Shown here piece by piece: positions 26,047-35,241 of a stretch of DNA of 64,000 bases. The translations under genes and the position numbers were made by a program. Position 1 is the first letter of the stretch; the number at the start of each line of letters is the position of its first letter. The DNA comes from Agrobacterium vaccinii (GTDB lineage Bacteria; Pseudomonadota; Alphaproteobacteria; Rhizobiales; Rhizobiaceae). Location of the stretch: positions 1,116,001-1,180,000 of the forward strand of contig NZ_CP054151.1 of NCBI RefSeq assembly GCF_021310995.1, in the 5' to 3' direction. The notes under the pieces were generated by a model that had not been told where the DNA came from, searched no databases, and saw only the letters and a program-made list of their open reading frames with translations.

Positions 26047-26970
26047 ATGGCAACACACGTTGAGACATCCACGCCACGGCCAAGCCTGTGGTCCCGCCGC
26101 CCGCAGTTTATGACGAGCAGCCTGCTGATCTATGCTGCCTTGGTGTTCTGGGCTTTCGTTTCGCTGTTCCCGATTTACTGGACGATCACAACGTCGTTCA
26201 AGACGGCGGTGAACGTGACGCAGGGCCACCTCATTCCCTTCGTGGATTTCACGCCGGATTGGAAAGGCTGGCGCTCCCTGGGCCTGTCGCCCGATACGAT
26301 CTTTGCCCAATCCACCGTGCGCGATGAATTCATTCGCCGGTTCATCAACAGCATCGTTGCCTCGGCTGGCGCGTCTTTCCTTGCCGTTGTTATCGGCTCG
26401 CTCGCCGCTTACGGCCTCAGCCGCTTCTCCTACAAGTTCCTCTGGATGAAGAACAAGGACATTTCCTTCTTCTTCCTGTCGCAGCTCATCCTGCCGCCGG
26501 TGGTGCTCGCCATGCCGTTTCTGGTTCTCTACAAGCACCTGATGTTGCTCGACACGCTGGTCGGCCTTATCCTCGTCTACACGCTGATGGTGCTGCCCAT
26601 CGTCATCTGGATCATGCGTGATCAGTTTGACACGATCCCGGTTGAGCTGGAACAGGCAGCACTGGTGGATGGTTGCTCGATCTGGGGTGCGTTCATGCGC
26701 ATCGTTTTGCCTATCGCCCTGCCGGGCATGGTCGCGGCTTTCATCCTGTCGGTTATTTTGTGCTGGAACGAATATTTCTTCGCAGCCCTGCTGACGAGCT
26801 CCAACGCTAAGACGCTGCCGGTGATGGTGGCCAGCCAGACCGGTTCGCAGGGCATCAACTGGTGGTCCATGGCGGCCATTGCTACTGCTGCGATCATGCC
26901 GCTGATCCTCGTCGGTATCTTCCTTGAGCGCTACATCGTGAAGGGTCTGACGGCCGGTGCTGTCAAATAA
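26047..26970 (+). CDS. Carbohydrate ABC transporter permease (MalG type)
   Basis: A 307-residue permease. EAA loop VELEQAALVDGCSIWGAFMRIVLPIAL; C-terminus IVKGLTAGAVK matches MalG-type subunits. ATG at 26047, with AAGGGTGA upstream. It completes the importer of 22042-26970 and is followed by a ribokinase gene. Confidence 0.93.
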   Translation: MATHVETSTPRPSLWSRRPQFMTSSLLIYAALVFWAFVSLFPIYWTITTSFKTAVNVTQGHLIPFVDFTPDWKGWRSLGLSPDTIFAQSTVRDEFIRRFINSIVASAGASFLAVVIGSLAAYGLSRFSYKFLWMKNKDISFFFLSQLILPPVVLAMPFLVLYKHLMLLDTLVGLILVYTLMVLPIVIWIMRDQFDTIPVELEQAALVDGCSIWGAFMRIVLPIALPGMVAAFILSVILCWNEYFFAALLTSSNAKTLPVMVASQTGSQGINWWSMAAIATAAIMPLILVGIFLERYIVKGLTAGAVK

Positions 26971-27017
26971 GCGAGGCTGAACGCCGCGACATCAATAGGC
27001 AAGGCTTGGAGTTTATC

Positions 27018-27938
27018 ATGGGGTCTGGAGTTTCAATTCTCGGCATTTTCGTTGCCGATACCGCCTATCTCGCTCCGCGCATGCCAGCTGTGGGCGAAAC
27101 CATTACCGGCAGCGGTTTTGCGGTTGGTCCCGGCGGAAAGGGCTCCAATCAGGCAGTTGCAGCGGCACGTGCGGGTGCAGACGTCACGTTCATTTCCAAG
27201 ATTGGTCGCGATACCTTCGGCGATCTGGCGATTAAAACCTATGAACAGGCGGGCGTCACGACGAAGCTGACCATTCTTGATGACCAGCCCACCGGTGCCG
27301 CCTTCATTTATGTCAACGATACGACCGGTGATAACGCCATTATCGTTTATGCTGGAGCAGCTGGTACGATTGATCTTGATGACGTTGAAGCAGTGCGTGA
27401 TACCATCGCGCAGTCGGCAGTGTTCGTCACGCAACTGGAACAGCCCGCACGTGCTGCGCATCGTGCGCTACAAATAGCCCGCAATGCCGGTGTCACGACC
27501 ATTTTCAACCCAGCGCCTGCCGAAGCTTTTCCCACGGAAATCTATAGTCTCTGCGACTTCATCGTTCCCAACGAAACGGAGGCCGCAGCACTTGTGGGCT
27601 TCCCGCTCGACACGTTGGATGATGCCAAGCGCGCAGGGGACGTTTTGTTGTCCCGTGGTGTCGGCGTAGCGCTCATCACGCTTGGCGCGCGGGGCGTGTT
27701 GTTTCATGCAGCCGACCAATCCGTCCATGTGCCTGCTATGTCTCACGGCCCTGCCATCGATACCACCGGCGCCGGAGACGCCTTCGTGGGCGGTTTCGCA
27801 GCAGCCCTTTCACGAGGGGTAGCCCCGCTTGAGGCTGTTCGATTCGGATGCGCCACGGCTGGTATCGCCGTGACACGGCGTGGCACTGCGCCTGCCATGC
27901 CGACGCTTGCGGAAATCGAGGCATTACTGGCGCGCTGA
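27018..27938 (+). CDS. Ribokinase (PfkB family)
   Basis: A 306-residue sugar kinase that should phosphorylate a free pentose or related sugar with ATP. PfkB signatures are GPGGKGSNQAVAAAR at about 38-52 and DTTGAGDAFVGGFAAAL near residue 250, with the catalytic Asp in the latter. NPAPAEAFP and PNETEAAAL are ribokinase blocks. ATG at 27018 with TTGGAG upstream; the TTG at 27006 is part of that site. Its place at the end of the importer operon suggests the imported substrate is, or gives, a monosaccharide phosphorylated on entry. Confidence 0.92.
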   Translation: MGSGVSILGIFVADTAYLAPRMPAVGETITGSGFAVGPGGKGSNQAVAAARAGADVTFISKIGRDTFGDLAIKTYEQAGVTTKLTILDDQPTGAAFIYVNDTTGDNAIIVYAGAAGTIDLDDVEAVRDTIAQSAVFVTQLEQPARAAHRALQIARNAGVTTIFNPAPAEAFPTEIYSLCDFIVPNETEAAALVGFPLDTLDDAKRAGDVLLSRGVGVALITLGARGVLFHAADQSVHVPAMSHGPAIDTTGAGDAFVGGFAAALSRGVAPLEAVRFGCATAGIAVTRRGTAPAMPTLAEIEALLAR

Positions 27939-28168
27939 AGTCATCAGCTCGCCGTCAGATTACGGGTGCAGTCTCTGCCCCCTTCGCGCCTGCCCATGAC
28001 TGCTTGCAGCAGCCACCGCCGCGGGTTTTTTGGCGTTCTCAGACTGCCAAATAAGGTCAGAAAACGGCGTCGCGAAAACGATTTGATGCAATGCACAACA
28101 TATATAGCTTTACAAAATAAAATTAATTTGTGAAGTTGCCGTAACAACGATTGAAGTGAGCCATTGCC

Positions 28169-29149
28169 GTGACCCAATTGAAATTTGCCACCCGTTTGAA
28201 CTCGTTCGCCTCGAAACCGTCAGCGGAATGGCCGGAGCTTTCCGGCAAGCCTTCGATGCTGCAAATGGCAACGCGGGCCGCGAAGGTCGAAGGTCTGACG
28301 GATCTCGATCTCAATTATCCTGACCACGTCAACGACGATCCCGCTGTTCTGGCTCGTCAAATTGGCGATCTTGGTTTGGCGATCAACGGTTTTGCCATGC
28401 GCTACTATACCAATCCGGGCTTCAAGATCGGTGCTTTCACCAATCCTGATGCGGCTGTGCGGCGTGAAGCGATTGATCTGACGAAAAAGGGTATCGATGC
28501 CGCACGTGCCGCTGGCAGCAATCTGATGACGCTGTGGCTGGGGCAGGATGGCTTCGACTACGCCTTCCAGGCCGATTACCACACACTGTGGCAACACGAG
28601 ATTGATGGAATTCGTGAAGTTTGCGCGCATGACCCGGATTGTCTCGTCAGCATCGAATACAAGCCGAACGAGCCCCGATCTTACAGCCTGATGCCCGATT
28701 GCGCGACGACGCTTCTGGCGATCAAGGATGTGGATATGCCTAATCTCGGCGTCACGCTGGACTTTGCCCACGTTCTCTACGCCGATGAGCAGCCTGCTTT
28801 CGCAGCCGCCCTGATTGCCCGCTACAGCCGCGTTCTCGGCGTCCACCTCAATGATGGTTACGCCAAGCGCGATGATGGCCTGATGGTCGGCGCGGTCCAT
28901 ACACAGCAGACGATTGAGCTTCTGCGCCAGATCCGTAAAGACGGCTATGACGGCGCGATCTATTTCGACACCTTCCCTGACATGACGGGCCTCGACCCGG
29001 TTCACGAATGTGAAGTGAACATTCAGACCGTCAAGCGCATGCTGAAAATCGTCGATCGGATCGAGCAGGACAATCGCCTGTCCGGCGCTGTCGAACGTCA
29101 AGACGCCGTGTCTGCACAGGCGGTCATTCAGGAGCTGATGCTCGGCTGA
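28169..29149 (+). CDS. Sugar isomerase/epimerase (TIM barrel), paralogue of 13805
   Basis: A 326-residue xylose isomerase-like TIM-barrel protein starting at a GTG, with AAGTGAG upstream. It has the same marker blocks as the protein at 13805 (FTNPDA, LWLGQDG, IEYKPNEPR, LDFAHV, HLNDGY), with conserved acidic and histidine residues likely to bind a divalent metal. No signal peptide. It leads the Rbs/Als-type importer operon, so it probably isomerises the sugar that operon imports, upstream of the kinase at 33741. Confidence 0.87.
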   Translation: MTQLKFATRLNSFASKPSAEWPELSGKPSMLQMATRAAKVEGLTDLDLNYPDHVNDDPAVLARQIGDLGLAINGFAMRYYTNPGFKIGAFTNPDAAVRREAIDLTKKGIDAARAAGSNLMTLWLGQDGFDYAFQADYHTLWQHEIDGIREVCAHDPDCLVSIEYKPNEPRSYSLMPDCATTLLAIKDVDMPNLGVTLDFAHVLYADEQPAFAAALIARYSRVLGVHLNDGYAKRDDGLMVGAVHTQQTIELLRQIRKDGYDGAIYFDTFPDMTGLDPVHECEVNIQTVKRMLKIVDRIEQDNRLSGAVERQDAVSAQAVIQELMLG

Positions 29150-29228
29150 TTTGCCCAAACAATCTCAAACCCTCGTAACCAAGGGCACGCAGCAAGCGTG
29201 CCGACATATTCCATCCGGGAGGAAACCG

Positions 29229-30293
29229 ATGAAGACCTTTTTGAAGACGACCCTTGCTGCCGGGCTTGCCGCCAGCTTCCTGTTCAGCGCAGCTTTCGCG
29301 CAGGAACTCGCGCCGCTCAACTCCGACACCGAAAAGGACCGCATGGACTGGTCGCAGCTTGAAGCCAAGCTTGGCCCGTTCCCGAAACTGCCTGAGGGCA
29401 CGAAGGCCGGTGCTGTCTCCAAGACGCTGACAAACGAATACTGGCGTTCCCTCGGTCTCGGATATGAAGCGTTCGGCAAGAAGGTCACCGTTCCCGTTGC
29501 CTATCAGGCCGCCCAGAGCGAAGGTGACCAGTTGGGCCAGCTTACCATTGCCGAAGGCATGATCACGCAGGGCTACAACGTTCTGCTCGTGTCTCCGCAG
29601 ACGGATGCCAACTTGCAGCCGGTGATCGAGCAGGCCAAGGCCGCCAATATTCCTGTCGTGAACGTCAATGATGCGGTCATCCCGCAGGCCGAACATTATG
29701 TCGGTAACGTCCAGCGGGACAATGGCGTGCGTGTAGCCAAGTGGTTCATCCAGAACCGTCCTGAAGGTGGCAAGGTGGCCATCGTTGAAGGACAGGCCGG
29801 TGTTTATGCCGCTGTCCAGCGCACTGATGGCTTCAAGTCCACCATCAGCGAAGGTGGCAAGTTCCAGGTCGTCGCCAGCGTTCCCGGCAATTGGGATCGC
29901 CAGACCTCCTATGATGCTGCGACCAACATTCTCAACCAGCATCCAGATTTGATTGGTTTCTACGCCAATAATGACGGCATGGCGCTGGGCATTGTCGAAG
30001 CGGTCAAGGCTGCCGGTCTTGCAGGCAAGGTCGCAGTCTTCGGCACGGATGGCATTTCCGATGCCTATGCATCGATCAAGGCTGGCGAACTCACCGGCAC
30101 CGTAGACAGCTTCCCGGTTCTGACGGGCGAAGTCGCACTGGAAACCGCGTTGCGTCTCGTTGCCGGTCAGAAGTTGCCACGCGTGGTTGCCACGCCACAG
30201 GCGCTGATCACCGCTGACAATCTCAGCCGCTACCAGGGCGAGGGCGTCGATGTGCGCGCCGTGCTGATGGAAGATGCCAAGACGGCCAAGTAA
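29229..30293 (+). CDS. Sugar ABC substrate-binding protein, RbsB/AlsB type
   Basis: A 354-residue periplasmic protein of the LacI-like pentose/hexose binding family. GGGAGGAAACCG precedes the ATG at 29229; the signal peptide is KTFLKTTLAAGLAASFLFSAAFA with cleavage before QELAP. Blocks such as QGYNVLLVSPQTDANLQPVIEQAKAANIPVV, YVGNVQRDNG and FYANNDGMALGIVEAV are typical. The cluster with an RpiR regulator, kinase and isomerase resembles allose/ribose systems; the exact sugar is open. Confidence 0.92.
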   Translation: MKTFLKTTLAAGLAASFLFSAAFAQELAPLNSDTEKDRMDWSQLEAKLGPFPKLPEGTKAGAVSKTLTNEYWRSLGLGYEAFGKKVTVPVAYQAAQSEGDQLGQLTIAEGMITQGYNVLLVSPQTDANLQPVIEQAKAANIPVVNVNDAVIPQAEHYVGNVQRDNGVRVAKWFIQNRPEGGKVAIVEGQAGVYAAVQRTDGFKSTISEGGKFQVVASVPGNWDRQTSYDAATNILNQHPDLIGFYANNDGMALGIVEAVKAAGLAGKVAVFGTDGISDAYASIKAGELTGTVDSFPVLTGEVALETALRLVAGQKLPRVVATPQALITADNLSRYQGEGVDVRAVLMEDAKTAK

Positions 30294-30303
30294 TGAGCGC
30301 TCA

Positions 30304-30330
30304 GGGGAGGCGGGTTTCGCCCGCATCCCC
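30304..30330 (+). other. Stem-loop between binding-protein and ATPase genes
   Basis: GGGGA (30304-30308) pairs with TCCCC (30326-30330) and GCGGG (30310-30314) with CCCGC (30320-30324), with one G-A mismatch and a TTTCG loop. It starts 11 bases after the binding-protein stop. No T-tract. Confidence 0.6.
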
Positions 30331-30348
30331 ATCAGCCTGAGAGGTGGA

Positions 30349-31878
30349 ATGATGACGCCGCGACTGAGATTTGAGACGATTTCCAAGAGTTTTCCCGGCG
30401 TCAACGCGCTGACGGATGTCTCCTTCGACGTGGCTCCCGGTGAAATCCACGGACTCCTCGGGGAAAACGGCGCCGGTAAGTCAACGCTTCTGCGCATTCT
30501 ATCCGGCGTTTTTCGACCGACATCCGGCACCGTCTTCGTGGATGGTGAGGCTGTCGCCTTCAGGAAGCCGATGGACGCGCGTGCAGCCGGTATCGCGATG
30601 ATCCATCAGGAACTTCAGCAAGTGCCGCATTTGAGCGTCGCCCAGAATATGTTTCTTGGCCATTCGCTGACGCATATGGGCGGCATGTTCGTCTCCCGCC
30701 GCGAGCAGGAAGCACGCGCCGCCGAAGCACTTTCCAAGATCGACAAGAGCATCGACCCATCGGCACCGATATCGTCGCTCAAGGTCGCGCAGCGCCAGAT
30801 CGTTGAAATCGGTCGCGCGCTTCTCGACAAGGCGAAGGTCATCGCCATGGACGAGCCCACATCGAGCCTGACGCCCAGCGAGTTCGATCGACTGGCCGAA
30901 GTCATTGCCAGCCTGTCGGCAAGTGGCGTGTCCATTATCTACGTGTCGCACAAGATGGATGAGGTGTTCCGCATCTGCCAGCGCTCCAGCATCATGCGCG
31001 ACGGTAAGTTGGTAGACATCGTTGATCTCTCCAAGGTCTCGGAAACCGACGTAATCGCCAAGATGGTCGGTCGTGAATTGATGCAGGAAGAGCATAATTC
31101 CTTCGTTACCGATACCGTGAAACTCGAAGCCAGAAACCTGTCTTCGGCCACCAGAATTCGCGATGTGTCCTTTACCCTGCACAAGGGCGAAGTGCTCGGC
31201 ATCGCAGGGCTCGTCGGCTCTGGCCGCACCGAACTTCTTCGCTTGCTGGCGGGCGTAGACAGGCTGAGCGCCGGGTCTATTGCCATCGATGGCAAGGAGC
31301 AGAGCTTCGCCAATCCGCGTGACGCCATTGCTGCAGGTATCGGGCTAGTGCCGGAAGAGCGCAAGCGTGAGGGCATCATCCCCTTGCGCCCCGTCGCCAC
31401 CAACATGGCTTTGGCCTCCCTTGGCAGCTTTTCATCCGGCGGCATGATCAACAACTCAAAGCTACGCGCCACCGCTCAGGATTTGTTGAAACGCGTCAAT
31501 CTGCGGCCCTTCCAGCTGGATCGCCCGATCCGCCTGTTCAGTGGTGGCAACCAGCAGAAAGCGATCATCGCGCGCTGGCTGGCGGCCAAATCGCAAATTC
31601 TGCTGTTCGATGAGCCAACCCGAGGCATCGATGTGGGAGCCAAGTCGGAAATCTATCACCTGATCGAAGACCTCGCCCGCGAGGGCCATTCCATCATCGT
31701 CGTTTCTTCCGAACTGCCGGAAGTCATCCGCCTGTCGGACCGCGTGCTGGTCATGCGCGAAGGCCGGATTGCGGCGACCATAGACCGTGATCAACTGAGC
31801 GAAAGCGCGATTGTTGCGCATGCCATTCCAGGGGCGAATGCCGATGCGGATGACGCGCGCATTGCGCGACCCGTGTGA
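30349..31878 (+). CDS. Sugar ABC transporter ATPase, RbsA type (two nucleotide-binding domains)
   Basis: A 509-residue tandem ATPase of the CUT2 class. First domain: Walker A GENGAGKST at 38-46, HQELQQVPHLSV, Walker B VIAMDEPTSSLTP, VSHKMDEVF. The second domain has the degenerate P-loop GLVGSGRTE, signature FSGGNQQKAI and LLFDEPTRGIDVGAK, which is usual for this class. GAGGTGGA precedes two adjacent ATG codons (30349 and 30352); either may be used. It lies between the binding protein and the permease. Confidence 0.93.
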   Translation: MMTPRLRFETISKSFPGVNALTDVSFDVAPGEIHGLLGENGAGKSTLLRILSGVFRPTSGTVFVDGEAVAFRKPMDARAAGIAMIHQELQQVPHLSVAQNMFLGHSLTHMGGMFVSRREQEARAAEALSKIDKSIDPSAPISSLKVAQRQIVEIGRALLDKAKVIAMDEPTSSLTPSEFDRLAEVIASLSASGVSIIYVSHKMDEVFRICQRSSIMRDGKLVDIVDLSKVSETDVIAKMVGRELMQEEHNSFVTDTVKLEARNLSSATRIRDVSFTLHKGEVLGIAGLVGSGRTELLRLLAGVDRLSAGSIAIDGKEQSFANPRDAIAAGIGLVPEERKREGIIPLRPVATNMALASLGSFSSGGMINNSKLRATAQDLLKRVNLRPFQLDRPIRLFSGGNQQKAIIARWLAAKSQILLFDEPTRGIDVGAKSEIYHLIEDLAREGHSIIVVSSELPEVIRLSDRVLVMREGRIAATIDRDQLSESAIVAHAIPGANADADDARIARPV

Positions 31879-31894
31879 ACCTACAGGACAACCC

Positions 31895-32872
31895 ATGACC
31901 AGCACTTCCAACGCACCCGCCAAATCCGCCCCGGCCTTTCGCCGCTTCTCGTTTTCGCTGCGCGATGCGGGAACGCTGATCGGTCTCATCGTCATCATGG
32001 CCGTGTTTGCCGCATTGGTTCCGGGCTTCATTTCAGAGCGAAACCTCGTCAACATCCTCCAGCAGTCCAGCATCAATGCGTGCTTGGCGCTTGGCATGAC
32101 ACTCGTCATCATATCGGGCGGCATCGATCTGTCGGTTGGCCCGACGGCTGCGATCTCTGCCGTCGTCACCGCCAGCCTGCTCGTCGCTGGCACACCCATC
32201 CCGCTCGCCATCCTCGCGGGTCTCGGAGTCGGCGTTCTCTGCGGCCTTATCAATGGCGCGCTCGTTGCCTATGTCGGCCTGCAACCCTTTATCGTGACAC
32301 TCGGCACGCTCAGCACCTACCGCGCCATTGCGCTGATCTACACGGGAGGCAATCCTGTTCTCGGTATTCCCGCTGGTTTCCGTTCTCTCTTTAATGGCAA
32401 TCTCTTCGGCATTCCGACGCCTGTCCTGATCGTCGCCGCCGTTGCTATCGCCGCCTGGATACTCCTCAAGAAGACGCCGATTGGCGAATATCTGATGGCG
32501 GTCGGCGGCAATGAAGAAGCTGCCTATGTTGCAGGCGTTCCCATCGCCCGCACCAAGATCACCGCCTATGTCATTTCAGGCGGTCTGGCTGCACTCGCTT
32601 CGCTCATCCTGATCGGTCGCCTTGGTGCAGCCGAACCGATCCTCGGCAACCTATGGGAACTCGACGCCATCGCGGCGGCAGCCATCGGCGGCGCGTCTTT
32701 GATGGGCGGCAAGGGCAGTATTCTCGGGACAATTCTCGGCGCCATCATCTTGGGTGCAATGCGCAATGGTTTGACGTTGATGAATGTTCAGGCCTTCTAT
32801 CAACTGCTCGCCACTGGCCTTATAATCCTCGTCGCCATGATGATTGATCGTGCGACAAGGGGAAGAGAATGA
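31895..32872 (+). CDS. Sugar ABC transporter permease, RbsC type
   Basis: A 325-residue inner-membrane permease with eight to ten helices. Hallmarks are NILQQSSINACLALGMTLVIISGGIDLSVGP, VTLGTLSTYRAIALIYTGG and AIGGASLMGGKGSILGTILGA. The start ATG at 31895 lies 16 bases after the ATPase stop. Its stop overlaps the start of the RpiR regulator by four bases (ATGA), so regulator synthesis is coupled to the importer. Confidence 0.93.
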   Translation: MTSTSNAPAKSAPAFRRFSFSLRDAGTLIGLIVIMAVFAALVPGFISERNLVNILQQSSINACLALGMTLVIISGGIDLSVGPTAAISAVVTASLLVAGTPIPLAILAGLGVGVLCGLINGALVAYVGLQPFIVTLGTLSTYRAIALIYTGGNPVLGIPAGFRSLFNGNLFGIPTPVLIVAAVAIAAWILLKKTPIGEYLMAVGGNEEAAYVAGVPIARTKITAYVISGGLAALASLILIGRLGAAEPILGNLWELDAIAAAAIGGASLMGGKGSILGTILGAIILGAMRNGLTLMNVQAFYQLLATGLIILVAMMIDRATRGRE

Positions 32873-33744
32873 ACTCGGAGAGCTTCGACACAAAGGCCGT
32901 CGGCCCGCGCATTCGCATGATGATGCCCTTGCTTACGCCTCTCGAAGCAAAGGTCGTGGATACCGTGTTCGCCATGCGGGATTTCAGCGACGAGACGTCG
33001 CTGAAACAGATCGCAGACGATGCGGGTGTGTCCGAGGCCATGGTGGTCAAGATCACCAAGAAGCTCGGCTTTTCCGGCTACCGCGATTTCCGCACAGCCG
33101 TCAGCCAGTATAATCGACAGCCGACAGCGGAAATGCATCAGGAACTCTCGGTCGATGATACGTCGCTGGAAATCGTCCAGAAGGTTTTCCGAACATCTAT
33201 CAACGCCCTGGAAGAAACGCTCTCCATTTTGGATATGGTCGCCTTCGACAAGGCCGCAGACCTCATTCATGGCGCGAAGCATCGGGATTTCTATGGGGTG
33301 GGCGGTTCGGCGCAGATCGCGCGAGACGTTGCCCATAAATTCCTGCGTATCGGCGTGCGTGCCAGCGTATTTGACGATGTGCACATGATGCTGATGTCGG
33401 CAGCTTTGTTGTCCGAAGGCGATATTGCCATCGGCTTTTCCCATTCTGGCAACACCACCGCGATTATCGAAGCGCTTCAACTCGCCAAGCGCAATGGCGC
33501 ACAGACGATTGCGGTCACCAACTATAATTCTTCTGCTCTGGCGCAGGCTGCAGATGTGGTTCTTTGTTCCACGGCACAAGGGTCTCCCCTCATGGGTGAG
33601 AATGCTGCTGCGCGCATCGCGCAACTCAACATTCTCGACGCCGTCTTCATGGCTGTCGCGCAGCGCGACTATCAATCGGCTGAAACCAATCTTGACCGGA
33701 CCATGTCTGCTGTCAAATCCAAGCGGAAAGATAAACCTTCATGA
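32869..33744 (+). CDS. RpiR family transcriptional regulator (HTH plus SIS domain)
   Basis: A 291-residue regulator. Residues 1-80 are the HTH_6 domain (TSLKQIADDAGVSEAMVVKITKKLGFSGYRDFR); residues 125-260 are a SIS sugar-phosphate isomerase fold (DFYGVGGSAQIARDVAHKFLRIG, GFSHSGNTTAIIEALQLAKRNGAQTIAVTNY). Such proteins respond to sugar phosphates. It overlaps the permease gene before it and the kinase gene after it by ATGA, so it is the fifth gene of one six-gene unit. The kinase product is a natural candidate effector. Confidence 0.92.
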   Translation: MNSESFDTKAVGPRIRMMMPLLTPLEAKVVDTVFAMRDFSDETSLKQIADDAGVSEAMVVKITKKLGFSGYRDFRTAVSQYNRQPTAEMHQELSVDDTSLEIVQKVFRTSINALEETLSILDMVAFDKAADLIHGAKHRDFYGVGGSAQIARDVAHKFLRIGVRASVFDDVHMMLMSAALLSEGDIAIGFSHSGNTTAIIEALQLAKRNGAQTIAVTNYNSSALAQAADVVLCSTAQGSPLMGENAAARIAQLNILDAVFMAVAQRDYQSAETNLDRTMSAVKSKRKDKPS

Positions 33745-34628
33745 CACCCTCGCCTCTCGTCACCGTTTTCGGCAGTCTGCATTATGATATTGCCGTCATG
33801 GGGCCATCACGGCCACGCAAGGGCGAGACGGTCACCGGCACGTCATGGCATCCAAAGAGCGGTGGCAAGGGCGGCAATCAGGCGGTTTCGGCAGCGCGCA
33901 CCGGAGTGGCGACGTCGATGATCGGAGCCGTCGCAGATGATGATTTCGGGCGGTTTTTGCTTGCCAATCTGGAACGCAAGGGCGTCGATGATACGTTCGT
34001 CCGTCGCGACGCATCACAATCCACCGGCATGAGCGTCGCCATATTTGATAATGAGGGCGACTACGGTGCCGTTATCGTATCGGGCAGCAATCTGAGCCTC
34101 GGTGAAGCCGACGTGAGCGCCGCTCAGGAACTGTTGTCGAAGACAACACTGCTTGTCCTCCAAAACGAGATTCCCGATGCCGCGAACGTCGTTGGCGCGA
34201 AAGCCGTCAAGCAGGCCGGTGGCCGCGTCCTGATCAATGCCGCACCAGCCAGAGCACTTTCCAGTGATCTCCGGCCGTTGATCGACATTCTCGTCGTCAA
34301 CGCCATCGAAGCGGAAATGCTTGCAGGCGTTCCGGTCGTTGAGACACTCGCGGGCGCTTTGGAGGCTGCACGCAAACTGGTGCAAACCTTCCCACAGGTC
34401 GTCGTGACCGCTGGCGGTTCGGGCGTCGCTTACGCAGACCGCGATGGCGAAGAGATCGTCATCGAGGCAGTAAAGATAAAAGTTGAGAGCACCCATGGGG
34501 CAGGCGACGAGTTCATCGGCGTTCTGGCAGCGGAACTCGCGTCCGGTCGGTCAATGAATGAAGCGCTTCGAAAAGCCAATATGGAAGCGGCAAAACTGGT
34601 TGCCACACCTGAAGCGCAAAGACTTTGA
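33741..34628 (+). CDS. Ribokinase-like sugar kinase (PfkB family)
   Basis: A 295-residue carbohydrate kinase. N-terminal SGGKGGNQAVSAAR and C-terminal STHGAGDEFIGVLAAEL carry the PfkB signatures; the catalytic Asp of GAGD is present although the following residue is Glu instead of the common Ala or Thr. NAAPARALS and VNAIEAEML are ribokinase-like. Its start overlaps the RpiR stop (ATGA). It closes the operon isomerase, binding protein, ATPase, permease, regulator, kinase. Confidence 0.9.
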   Translation: MTPSPLVTVFGSLHYDIAVMGPSRPRKGETVTGTSWHPKSGGKGGNQAVSAARTGVATSMIGAVADDDFGRFLLANLERKGVDDTFVRRDASQSTGMSVAIFDNEGDYGAVIVSGSNLSLGEADVSAAQELLSKTTLLVLQNEIPDAANVVGAKAVKQAGGRVLINAAPARALSSDLRPLIDILVVNAIEAEMLAGVPVVETLAGALEAARKLVQTFPQVVVTAGGSGVAYADRDGEEIVIEAVKIKVESTHGAGDEFIGVLAAELASGRSMNEALRKANMEAAKLVATPEAQRL

Positions 34629-34750
34629 TGACCTGAGCCTTGGGGTATACTCCTACCAAACGACCCAAGAACTATCACGTCGTGACAGAACAAAGATGCG
34701 ATTTCCATAATCGAAAGACCTGCATCTGCCGAAGATCGCGCCGCTCCCGT

Positions 34751-35095
34751 TCATTGTGAGGTGATCCGATCGGCGCGGCGCAGGCAGATATCCACGGAGA
34801 GGTTTGCCAGCCTGACAAGCTCTGTCAAAAGCCGCTGGCGGAAGCCAGTGTCTGCCTTGCCGCCTTCGCTCGCCCCGTCTTCAAGGTTGCTTCGATCTGC
34901 CTTGCCGCCGCGGTAAGTGCGGCCTGCGGCGACTTGATTCCCAGCAGCATCGTGAATCTCAACGCCCAGGATTTTTTCGATAGCGGTATATTGCGGCAGC
35001 CTCTGGACCGGCGCTGACCGAGACGTGGTTCCCATGACGACTTTCTGGATACTGCCGTGTGTCGCGCCATTGAGCCGGGTATTCTGTACCCGCAC
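34751..35095 (-). CDS. Hypothetical protein, possibly remnant
   Basis: An open frame of 114 codons starting at a GTG, in an otherwise empty 613-base gap between the kinase and the two-component genes. The product is soluble, with KILGVEIHDAAGNQVAAGRTYRGG and RQRLLTELVRLANLSVDICLRRADRI toward the end; codon third positions are GC-rich as in neighbouring real genes. I do not recognise the family and see no clear ribosome site. It could be a truncated or chance frame. Confidence 0.35.
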   Translation of the reverse strand: MRVQNTRLNGATHGSIQKVVMGTTSRSAPVQRLPQYTAIEKILGVEIHDAAGNQVAAGRTYRGGKADRSNLEDGASEGGKADTGFRQRLLTELVRLANLSVDICLRRADRITSQ

Positions 35096-35241
35096 AACAG
35101 AGTTTTAATTCTGGGAGTTGATTTCTCCGATATTTACGAGCAGCTTGACACGCCAAACTGCCGCGCAGATCAGAGACAAGTGGCGGAATAGGTGGTCTTG
35201 GCATTGATCCGCACGCTGTAGTGCAAATTTAGGATCCGACG

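Noticed and set aside
27990..28045. GC-rich bases followed by GGGTTTTTTGG after the first ribokinase
   Set aside because: A T-run is present, but I could not draw a stable uninterrupted stem right before it, so no terminator is called.
29124..30530. 468-codon frame on the minus strand
   Set aside because: Shadow of the RbsB-type gene at 29229 and the start of the ATPase gene; no motif or ribosome site.
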